Positions 22,213-28,396 of a stretch of DNA of 34,973 nucleotides are shown piece after piece; position 1 is the stretch's first letter, and each line of letters begins with the position of its first letter. The position numbers were made by a program, and so were the translations under genes. A model generated the notes under the pieces. The model was not told where the DNA came from and made no database searches. It was given only the letters and a program-made list of their open reading frames with translations. Origin of the DNA: Planctomycetota bacterium (GTDB lineage: Bacteria > Planctomycetota > UBA1135 > UBA2386); assembly GCA_016794485.1 (NCBI GenBank), contig JAEUHV010000238.1, positions 1-34,973 of the forward strand. Direction: 5' to 3'.

Positions 22213-22613
22213 GGCTTCGCTCCGGTGCGGTTCTCCGCGACCTTGCGCAAGGCCTCGTCGAGCTTCGGCACGGACACCGGCTTGTTGAGGTAGGCGTCGG
22301 CCTTTTGCCGGAACGCCGCGACCACGTCCTGCGCGTCGCTCGACGCGGTGACGACCACGACGCCGGTGCGGCTGCCCTTGCGCATGTACTGGTCCACTTC
22401 GCGGATCATCGCCACGGTTTCCAGGCCGTCGGGCCCGGGCATCGACAGGTCGAGGCACACCACGTCGTAGGGCTTGCCGGCTCGCACCGCCTCGCGCACC
22501 TGCTCGATCGCGATCGCCGCGTTCTCGACTTCGTCGACTTCGCCGACTTCGGACAGCAGCATTCGCAGGTGCAGACGGGCGGTGGGTTCGTCGTCGACGA
22601 CAAGGCAGCGCAT
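22209..22613 (-). CDS. Single-domain response regulator (CheY-like receiver)
   Basis: 134 residues, a receiver domain and nothing else. Acidic pocket Asp7-Asp8, phospho-acceptor Asp55 in CLDLSMPGPDG, switch Thr89 and Lys111 in LNKPVSV are all present. It is the first gene of the operon, and its stop overlaps the GTG of the H-NOX gene. Its start has a GAGAGGAACCACC ribosome site. The likely job is to accept phosphate from the HPt domain of the hybrid kinase and pass the signal by protein contact, since no DNA-binding or enzymatic output domain is attached. Targets are not visible in the window; stand-alone receivers in other H-NOX relays act as adaptors or phosphate sinks. Confidence 0.93.
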   Translation of the reverse strand: MRCLVVDDEPTARLHLRMLLSEVGEVDEVENAAIAIEQVREAVRAGKPYDVVCLDLSMPGPDGLETVAMIREVDQYMRKGSRTGVVVVTASSDAQDVVAAFRQKADAYLNKPVSVPKLDEALRKVAENRTGAKP

Positions 22614-22833
22614 GGTGGTTCCTCTCCGGGCGCCAGCATCGGCAACCGCGGGCTCCGGGCTTAGCGGCTCCGGGTCGTGGTTTGTCCCTAGCCCCGACGC
22701 CCCACGGGATGACAGCCATGCCATCGCCGCCGCGTTTCGCCCCGGATCCGGGACTTGCCCGGCCCTGCGCCCCGAACGGCCGCCGTGCCCTTCTCCGGCA
22801 GCGGCTGCGGGCCTAACTTGCTCGCCCCGCACC
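22614..22833. other. 220-base divergent control region between the H-NOX operon and mqnE
   Basis: This is the longest non-coding divergent spacer apart from the small-ORF region. On the plus side TAACTT (22814-22819) sits 14 bases before the mqnE ATG. On the minus side a GAGAGGAA ribosome site precedes the receiver gene, with TAAGCC and TAGGGA as weak -10 candidates 50-80 bases further up. No clear palindrome was found. Confidence 0.5.
22814..22819 (+). promoter_or_regulatory. Start-proximal -10 box (TAACTT) for mqnE
   Basis: TAACTT lies in GGCCTAACTTGCTCG, closely similar to the stretch before mqnC. It ends 14 bases before the ATG at 22834, giving a predicted leader of about eight nucleotides. 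No Shine-Dalgarno sequence is present. Confidence 0.5.
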
Positions 22834-23973
22834 ATGACCGACTTCGCCTACGCCCACCTCGACGAATCCCTGGCGACGAAGCTCATCCAGAAGGCCGGCC
22901 TCGGCGACATCGACGCCAAGGTCCGCGCCGGCACACGCCTGTCGTTCGAGGACGGCGTGCGACTCTACGAGACGCCGCACCTCGCCGCAGTCGGCCTGAT
23001 GGCGCACCGCGTGCGCACGCGGCTGCACGGCAAGAAGACGTTCTTCAACATCAACCAGCACGTCAACTACACGAACATCTGCATCTACTCGTGCAAGTTC
23101 TGCGCGTTCGCGGCGAAGGAAGGCGAAGAGCGCGCCTACCTGATGACGCCGGCGATCGTCGAGCAGAAGGTGCGCGAGCAGCTGCACCGCCCGGTCACCG
23201 AGGTGCACATGGTCGCCGGCATCCACCCGACGATGCCGTACGAGTACTACCTCGACGTCGTGCGTGCGGCGAAGCGTGCGCGACCCGACATCCACGTCAA
23301 GGCGTTCACGATGGTCGAAATCGACCACATGCTGAAGATCTCCGGCAAGAGCGAGGCCGAGGTGTTCGCCGACCTGCGCGCGGCGGGCCTCGGCAGCTGC
23401 CCGGGCGGCGGCGCCGAAGTGCTGGTCGACCGCGTGCACAAGGCGGTGTTCCGCGAGAAGCAGGGCCCGCAGGGCTGGCTCGACACCGCGCGCAAGGTGC
23501 AGCAGGCCGGCTTCAAGATGAACGCGACGATGTTGTACGGCCACATCGAGCGCGTCGACGAACGCGTCACGCACCTGGTGAAGTTGCGCGAGCTGCAGGA
23601 CGAGTGCGGCGGCTTCATGGCCTACATCCCGCTCGCGTTCTGGCCGTACCACACCGACCTCGCCAACTTCGGCCACGTCACGACGGGCCACCTCGACCAG
23701 CGCTCGGTCGCGGTCGGCCGGCTGATGCTCGACAACTTCCCGCACATCAAGGCCTACTGGATCATGCTGACCCAGGAGTCGGCGCAGACCGCGCTGTCGT
23801 TCGGCGCCAACGACATCGATGGCACGGTGACCGAGGAGAAGATCACGCACGACGCCGGCACGACCGAGCCGCAGGCACTGAGCCCGGCCCAGCTGCAGCA
23901 CCTGATCCGCGAAGCGGGCTACGAACCGGTGCAGCGCACCACGGTCTACGAAGAGATCGGCGCGCCGGCCTGA
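22834..23973 (+). CDS. mqnE: Aminodeoxyfutalosine synthase (radical SAM)
   Basis: 379 residues. The cluster motif CIYSCKFC (Cys83, Cys87, Cys90) sits in NINQHVNYTNIC...AFAAKEGE, as in MqnE. Other matches are TEVHMVAGIHPTMPYEYY (about 125-142), GSCPGGGAEVL (about 188-198), MLYGHIERVDERV, FIP-type AYIPLAFWP and the late HDAGTTEPQ segment. MqnE adds the SAM-derived adenosyl radical to 3-[(1-carboxyvinyl)oxy]benzoate, the first radical step of the futalosine menaquinone pathway. mqnC at 9143 catalyses a later step, so the pathway is supported by two genes in one window. It is monocistronic or leads into the membrane-protein gene 70 bases downstream. Its paralogue MqnC and the F420 enzyme CofH are the only near alternatives, and the motifs favour MqnE. 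Confidence 0.93.
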   Translation: MTDFAYAHLDESLATKLIQKAGLGDIDAKVRAGTRLSFEDGVRLYETPHLAAVGLMAHRVRTRLHGKKTFFNINQHVNYTNICIYSCKFCAFAAKEGEERAYLMTPAIVEQKVREQLHRPVTEVHMVAGIHPTMPYEYYLDVVRAAKRARPDIHVKAFTMVEIDHMLKISGKSEAEVFADLRAAGLGSCPGGGAEVLVDRVHKAVFREKQGPQGWLDTARKVQQAGFKMNATMLYGHIERVDERVTHLVKLRELQDECGGFMAYIPLAFWPYHTDLANFGHVTTGHLDQRSVAVGRLMLDNFPHIKAYWIMLTQESAQTALSFGANDIDGTVTEEKITHDAGTTEPQALSPAQLQHLIREAGYEPVQRTTVYEEIGAPA

Positions 23974-24026
23974 GCGGGCCCCGCACAGCCGGATCGCACC
24001 GCGCGGCTTCAGCCCCGGCCCCCTCG

Positions 24027-24041
24027 CGGCCGAAACGGCCG
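24027..24041. terminator. Short palindromic hairpin between mqnE and the membrane-protein gene
   Basis: CGGCCG (24027-24032) and CGGCCG (24036-24041) flank AAA and can form a tight six-pair hairpin. It lies 53 bases after the mqnE stop and two bases before the ATG at 24044. It may attenuate read-through or mask that start; the next in-frame ATG at 24062 would escape it. Confidence 0.3.
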
Positions 24042-24043
24042 GG

Positions 24044-25012
24044 ATGGACGGCGAAGTCCCGATGCCACGGCCCAAGGCCGACGACCGGCCCGACCGCTGG
24101 CGCAGCGTGCTGCTGGTGGTGCTGCTGGCGAGCCTCGTCGTGGTCGTGTGGGAGCTCGTTCCCGCCACCTGGCAGCACCACGTCGGCTGGCGCGACACCC
24201 CGACACTGCGCCAGGTGACCCATGCGTTCTGGTACCACCTCAACCCGGTTGCGTTGACGCTGGCGGAGCTGGTCCTGCTGGTCGGCGCCGGCGGCGCTTT
24301 GGTGGCCCCCGCTCCGGGCTCGTCGCGACGTTGGCTGCTCGGCTCGTTCGCCGGGGCGCTGCTGCTGCAGGTGGCACCACGGCTCGTTCCGCTGTCGTGG
24401 ACGTACTCGTTCCCGCCCGAACTCGCCGAACAGGGGCGCGCCATCCTCGCCGCCGCCGCACCGATGGACGCGCTGGCCAGCGCCATCGATCTCGTGCCGC
24501 TGCTGTTGGCGATCACCCTCGGCTTGTTGCGCGCCGGTGTGCACGAGGAACGGCGCTCGCCGCACCGGGCCGTCGGCTCGATGCTGGTCTTCGCGATGTC
24601 GCTGCAGCTTGCACTGCTGGCGGTCGTCGCCCTGGCCCTGGTCGGGCCGCTGCAACCGGACGGCTGGCTCGGGCGCGGCCTCGCGCTGCTGGTGGTCGCC
24701 TACGCCGCGACCGCCGCTCGCAGGGTGCTGCGCCGGAACGGCACGACGGGCCGGCTCGGTCCGTGGCTCGACGCCGCGACGAGGTTGCTGGTGGTGCTGC
24801 CCGGCTGGGCGATGGTGTTCACTGGCCTCGAAGCGATCGAGTTCGGCGGCCAGCATCTGCTCGCGTTCGGCGACCGCGAGGGCCTGGTGACCATGGCCGA
24901 ACTGCCGCGCTACGCCGTGCACTTCGTGGCCCGCGGCTGCGCCACGGCACTCGCCGGACACGACTTGATCGTGCGCGTCCGCAGCGCAGCCGCCACGACC
25001 GCGACCGCGTGA
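24044..25012 (+). CDS. Multi-pass membrane protein of unknown function
   Basis: 322 residues from the ATG at 24044; an in-frame ATG at 24062 (MPRPKADD) is an equally good start. About seven hydrophobic segments follow (near 21-42, 68-88, 97-115, 143-162, 182-204, 210-226 and 248-268), with basic loops between them. I see no transporter, kinase or protease motif. A few charged residues inside helices (Glu in VWELV and TLAELVLLV) could matter, but no family is recognised. Its TGA abuts the stop of the convergent membrane-protein gene exactly, forming TGATCA. It may be co-transcribed with mqnE, 70 bases upstream. Function unknown. Confidence 0.7.
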   Translation: MDGEVPMPRPKADDRPDRWRSVLLVVLLASLVVVVWELVPATWQHHVGWRDTPTLRQVTHAFWYHLNPVALTLAELVLLVGAGGALVAPAPGSSRRWLLGSFAGALLLQVAPRLVPLSWTYSFPPELAEQGRAILAAAAPMDALASAIDLVPLLLAITLGLLRAGVHEERRSPHRAVGSMLVFAMSLQLALLAVVALALVGPLQPDGWLGRGLALLVVAYAATAARRVLRRNGTTGRLGPWLDAATRLLVVLPGWAMVFTGLEAIEFGGQHLLAFGDREGLVTMAELPRYAVHFVARGCATALAGHDLIVRVRSAAATTATA

Positions 25013-25687
25013 TCAGGTGCGGACCGGCGGTCGCGTCCAAGCCGCCGCGAACAGCAGCACGGGCGCCAGCAGTTCGAGCGCTTCCTCGACCCACTGCGTG
25101 TACGACACCAGCGGGATGCCGCGCAGGCGAGCGCCCGACCCGGCCGCCGCGTCCTCGAACACCTCGAAGCCGAGTGCTGCGGCGAGACCGGCGAAGCCGA
25201 GGAACAGGCAGGCGCGCCGGACCCGCTGGCCGGCCAACGCCCGCAACAGCCGCCATGCGCACCACGCACCGCAGAGCGCGAACACCGGCCCAAGCGTGCA
25301 GACCCAGACGTAGGCGCCGATGCCGCCGAGCCACGGATGCAGCCACTCGCCGAACGCTTCGTGCAGCATGCACAGGTCGTCGACGGCGAGATAGCAGAAC
25401 AGCACCCCCATCGCGCACCATGCGAGGTCGCGTTCGGCCCGCGGCCGCAGGCAACCCACGCCGGTGGCGAACGTCACCGCGACCGAAAAGAACGTCGGCA
25501 CCGTCCACTCGGCGGTGGCGACGAACCACGACCACGGCGCCTCGGCGTGCAAGGCGCGGCCGCGGAACGTCAGGCGCACGAAGAAGTCGGCCGCGGACAG
25601 CGCCAGGGCACCCATCGCCAACGGCCACGCGGCGCGCACCAAGGCGGCCGGCGGCGGAGCGGTCTGGATGCGGGCGTTGGCGTCCAT
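25013..25687 (-). CDS. Six-helix membrane protein with conserved acidic DDLCMLHE motif
   Basis: 224 residues from the ATG at 25687. Hydrophobic segments lie near 18-36, 55-75, 87-105, 122-145, 155-172 and 200-216. Two acidic motifs stand at membrane borders: VDDLCMLHEAFGEWL (about 101-115) and QWVEEALELLAPVLLF (about 197-212). The same D-D/E-x-x-x-x-H-E plus E-E-x-x-E layout occurs, as far as I recall, in an uncharacterised family of bacterial membrane proteins, where it could bind a metal. No function is known to me. It converges with the membrane-protein gene at 24044 with zero bases between stops. The amidohydrolase gene pair on the same strand ends at 25724, 36 bases upstream of this start. 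Confidence 0.7.
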   Translation of the reverse strand: MDANARIQTAPPPAALVRAAWPLAMGALALSAADFFVRLTFRGRALHAEAPWSWFVATAEWTVPTFFSVAVTFATGVGCLRPRAERDLAWCAMGVLFCYLAVDDLCMLHEAFGEWLHPWLGGIGAYVWVCTLGPVFALCGAWCAWRLLRALAGQRVRRACLFLGFAGLAAALGFEVFEDAAAGSGARLRGIPLVSYTQWVEEALELLAPVLLFAAAWTRPPVRT

Positions 25688-25723
25688 GGCGCCGCTATCG
25701 GCAGAACGGAGCGCCCGACCCGA

Positions 25724-26971
25724 TCACCGCACACCGGCGTGGTGCACGCCGTCGATCACGACGCCGATGCAGTGGCTCGTGTATTCGAACGGGTCGCCGT
25801 CGAACAACGCGACGTCGGCGTCCTTGCCCTTCTCCAGCGATCCGAGCCGCGCGTCGACCCCGAGCAGCTTCGCGGCATCGATCGTGAGCGCCCGCAGCGC
25901 CGCTTCGGCCGGCAGACCGTGCCCGACCGCAACCCCGGCCTCCCACAGCACCACGCGCGTCTTCGGAACGTAGGCCTCGTAGCCGCTCTGCAGGGCGAAC
26001 GGAACCTTCGCGTCGTGCAGCAGCTTCGCCAGCTCCATGGTGCCGTTCTTCAGTTCGCCACCGGTCCGGGCCATGGCCGGGTGCGGCAGCACCGCACAAC
26101 CGGCGGCCAGGATCTCGGGCCCGATCAGGTAGGCCTCGGCAGCGCCGTCGAGCACGACCGTGACCTCGAACTCCTTCGCGACGCGCAGTGCCGCGAGCAG
26201 GTCGTGGGCCCGGTGCGCGGTGACCAGCAGCGGCACCTCGCGCGCCAGGACCTTCGCCGTGGTCTCGAGGCCGAGGTCGACCGGGGTCTCGGGGTCCTTC
26301 TGCCGCTTCGCCGCGTACTCACGCGCCTTCTGCAGGTGCTCGCGCAGCATCGCCACGGATTTGGCGCGAGTGCCGGGCGCCTTGCCGCCGGCGGCCCGCC
26401 CACCGTCGCCGAGCGTCACCGCCAGCATGGCCAGCGGCTTCACGACGTCGGCCTCGACCGAACGACCGTGCGTCTTCACCACCATCGTCTGGCCCGACAC
26501 CAGGGCGCCGGGCCCGTGCCCGGTGTGCACCGTGGTGATGCCGAAGCCGCGCAACCAAACCACCAGGGGATCCTGGGCGTGGAACGCGTCGATCGCGCGC
26601 AGTTCGGGCTGGATCGGCGCCGACTTCTCGAGCTGGTCCTGATCGTGCGGAACGTTCAACACGCCGCTGAGGCCGACGGTCGCGTGCGCGTCGATCAGCC
26701 CAGGCGTCGCCACCTTCGCCACGACGACCGGCAGATCGGGCGGCAAGGCGACCTCTGCGGCCGGGCCGACCTGTTCGATCTTGCCGTCGCGCACGACGAC
26801 GACGCCGTCCGCGATCGGCGCCCCCGCCATCGTCACCAGCGTCGCCGCACGCACCGCGAAGTGCTTCGTCGCGGCCGACGGCGCGACCGGTGCTACCGGT
26901 GCAACCGGCGCGACCGGGTCCTGCGGCCCGCACGCCACCACCACCACCACCACGAGGAGCGAGCCGAACAT
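25724..26971 (-). CDS. Amidohydrolase-like lipoprotein lacking most metal ligands (probable pseudoenzyme)
   Basis: 415 residues. The N-terminus is a lipoprotein signal (MFGSLLVVVVVVAC, Cys14) followed by a Val-Ala-Pro repeat linker. The TIM-barrel amidohydrolase frame is clear: GVVVVRDGKIEQVGPAAEV, TPGLIDAHATVG and the C-terminal LGSLEKGKDADVALFDGDPFEYTSHCIGVVIDG. Where active relatives have HxH, this protein has His-Ala-Thr (His96). Where the partner gene has LHH and HTDD, it has LDG (about 274) and QSGY (about 328). Only the AHRAHD histidine (253) is kept. It is therefore unlikely to hold a binuclear or mononuclear metal site. It is translated with the intact paralogue upstream (TGATG overlap, with AGGAGG seven bases before the ATG). 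A binding or scaffold partner role is inferred. Confidence 0.82.
   Translation of the reverse strand: MFGSLLVVVVVVACGPQDPVAPVAPVAPVAPSAATKHFAVRAATLVTMAGAPIADGVVVVRDGKIEQVGPAAEVALPPDLPVVVAKVATPGLIDAHATVGLSGVLNVPHDQDQLEKSAPIQPELRAIDAFHAQDPLVVWLRGFGITTVHTGHGPGALVSGQTMVVKTHGRSVEADVVKPLAMLAVTLGDGGRAAGGKAPGTRAKSVAMLREHLQKAREYAAKRQKDPETPVDLGLETTAKVLAREVPLLVTAHRAHDLLAALRVAKEFEVTVVLDGAAEAYLIGPEILAAGCAVLPHPAMARTGGELKNGTMELAKLLHDAKVPFALQSGYEAYVPKTRVVLWEAGVAVGHGLPAEAALRALTIDAAKLLGVDARLGSLEKGKDADVALFDGDPFEYTSHCIGVVIDGVHHAGVR
26883..26918. repeat. Four 9-base tandem units encoding a Val-Ala-Pro linker
   Basis: Four imperfect copies of GCnACCGGn lie back to back. They encode the proline-rich spacer just after the lipidated Cys of the amidohydrolase-like lipoprotein. 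Units differ mainly at wobble positions, so copy-number change would keep the frame. A run of six Val codons in the signal peptide lies beside it. Confidence 0.6.
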
Positions 26972-28281
26972 CACTGGCCCTCCTGGCTGCCGAAGCAGCA
27001 CATCGACTGGGCCTGGCCGTCGGAGGCACCGTAGCCGCCGTTCGCGAACAGGCGGTCCTTCGCGTCCGCGAGGTCGAACACCTTCTTGCCCTCGACCCAC
27101 GTCTGCAGCACGCGGGTGTAGACCGAGAGCGGATCCCCCGACAGCACCACGAAGTCGGCGTCCTTGCCGGGCGACAGCGACCCGACGCGATCCTGCAGGT
27201 CGAGCATGCGGGCGTTGTTGATCGTCACTGCCGCCAGCGCGTGGTCGCGGGCCATGCCGGCCCGCACCGCGAGTGCGGCCGAACGCAGGAACAGGCGGCT
27301 GTCGGTGATGCCGTCGTCGGTGTGCAGGCCGACCAACACGCCGGCCCGGTCGAGCACCGCAGCGGTCTGCAGCGACAGGTTCGCGGCCTCGAGCTTGCCA
27401 CCCGGCGAATCGATCACGATGACCGAGCAGGGGATCTTCGCCGCGGCGATCGCGTCGGCGACCATCCAGCCCTCGCTGACGTGGTGCAGCACGCAGCGGA
27501 AGCCGAACTCCTGCTGCAGGCGCAGCACCGTCTGGATGTCGTCGGCACGGTGCGTGTGGTGGTGCACCACGCGCTTGCCCTCGAGCACCTCGACCAGGGC
27601 TTCGAGGCCGAGTGCGCGTTCGGGCGCCTTGCTCGCATCGTCCTTGGCGGCGGCGAGCTTCTTCTGGTGGTCGCGAGCGCGGTGCAGCTGTGCCCGCATC
27701 AACGCGGCGGCCTTGCCGCGCGTGCCGGCGAACGGCGGCTCCTTCTGCGGGTTGGTGCCGTTCGCCATCTTGATGCCGCCCGCAACCGTGCCGTCCGCGG
27801 CGCGGATCGCCAGTTCGTCGACGGTGCGCGCGTCGCGCAACTTCAGGTAGACCGTCTGGCCCGACAGCAGGTGGCCCGAACCCGGCATCACGTTCACCGT
27901 GGTGATGCCACCGGCCTGCGCCTTCTGGATGCCGGGGTCGAACGGATCCACCGCGTCGAGAGCTCGCACCTCGGGCTGGATCGGGCCGCTGCCGTCGGCG
28001 CCGGCGACCGCACCGATGTGCGAGTGGCTGCAGACGAGTCCCGGCACGATCGTGCGTCCCGCGGCGTCGATGCGCACGGCGTCGTCCGGCACCTTCACGT
28101 CGGCGACGGCACCGAGCGCCACGATGCGCCCGCCGTGCACCAGCAGCGTGCCGCGCTCGATCGCGGGGGCGTCGACCGGTTCGATGCGCGCCCCGACGAA
28201 GGCGTGCGGTTGCTGTTGGGCGACGGCAATTCCCAGCAACCAAAGAGGTGTCGAGAACATCGACGATCGGCGAAGACGCAT
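26971..28281 (-). CDS. Exported amidohydrolase with intact metal-ligand pattern
   Basis: 436 residues from the ATG at 28281; an internal ATG (residue 8) would give a tighter signal peptide (MFSTPLWLLGIAVAQ). Amidohydrolase-superfamily landmarks are AIERGTLLVHGGRIVALG, TIVPGLVCSHSHIG with His86 and His88, VVHHHTHRADD (His244 region), CVLHHVSEGW (His266/267), VGLHTDDGITD (Asp322/323) and GSLSPGKDADFVVLSGDPL. The set resembles imidazolonepropionase/isoaspartyl-dipeptidase-like enzymes that hydrolyse amide or cyclic amide bonds, but the substrate is unknown. The C-terminal ~30 residues (GGYGASDGQAQSMCCF) are Gly/Ser/Cys-rich and unusual. It is followed in coupled translation by the metal-ligand-poor paralogue. 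A TAGTCT box eight bases before the ATG suggests a near-leaderless mRNA. Export to the periplasm is inferred from the signal peptide. Confidence 0.85.
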   Translation of the reverse strand: MRLRRSSMFSTPLWLLGIAVAQQQPHAFVGARIEPVDAPAIERGTLLVHGGRIVALGAVADVKVPDDAVRIDAAGRTIVPGLVCSHSHIGAVAGADGSGPIQPEVRALDAVDPFDPGIQKAQAGGITTVNVMPGSGHLLSGQTVYLKLRDARTVDELAIRAADGTVAGGIKMANGTNPQKEPPFAGTRGKAAALMRAQLHRARDHQKKLAAAKDDASKAPERALGLEALVEVLEGKRVVHHHTHRADDIQTVLRLQQEFGFRCVLHHVSEGWMVADAIAAAKIPCSVIVIDSPGGKLEAANLSLQTAAVLDRAGVLVGLHTDDGITDSRLFLRSAALAVRAGMARDHALAAVTINNARMLDLQDRVGSLSPGKDADFVVLSGDPLSVYTRVLQTWVEGKKVFDLADAKDRLFANGGYGASDGQAQSMCCFGSQEGQ

Positions 28282-28289
28282 GGGACGGA

Positions 28290-28295
28290 AGACTA
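28290..28295 (-). promoter_or_regulatory. Start-proximal -10 box (TAGTCT) for the amidohydrolase operon
   Basis: On the minus strand TAGTCT ends eight bases before the ATG at 28281, in GGTAGTCTTCCGTCCC. The resemblance to the mqnC upstream stretch (CCTACCTTTCGTCCCC) is notable. The expected leader is one to three nucleotides. Confidence 0.45.
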
Positions 28296-28396
28296 CCGGG
28301 GTACGCGCTTTCCCCCTCAACGCCAATGGACGGCCCGGCCGATGCACGCCGAGCGCCGGCCGAGGTTGTCCGGCGCCAATGGAGAAAGCCCAGACC

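Noticed and set aside
26883-26953. Tandem 9-base units and the run of six Val codons considered as a CRISPR or phase-variation repeat
   Set aside because: Units are too short and without spacers for CRISPR. Length changes keep the reading frame, so there is no on/off switching. It encodes a lipoprotein signal and linker.
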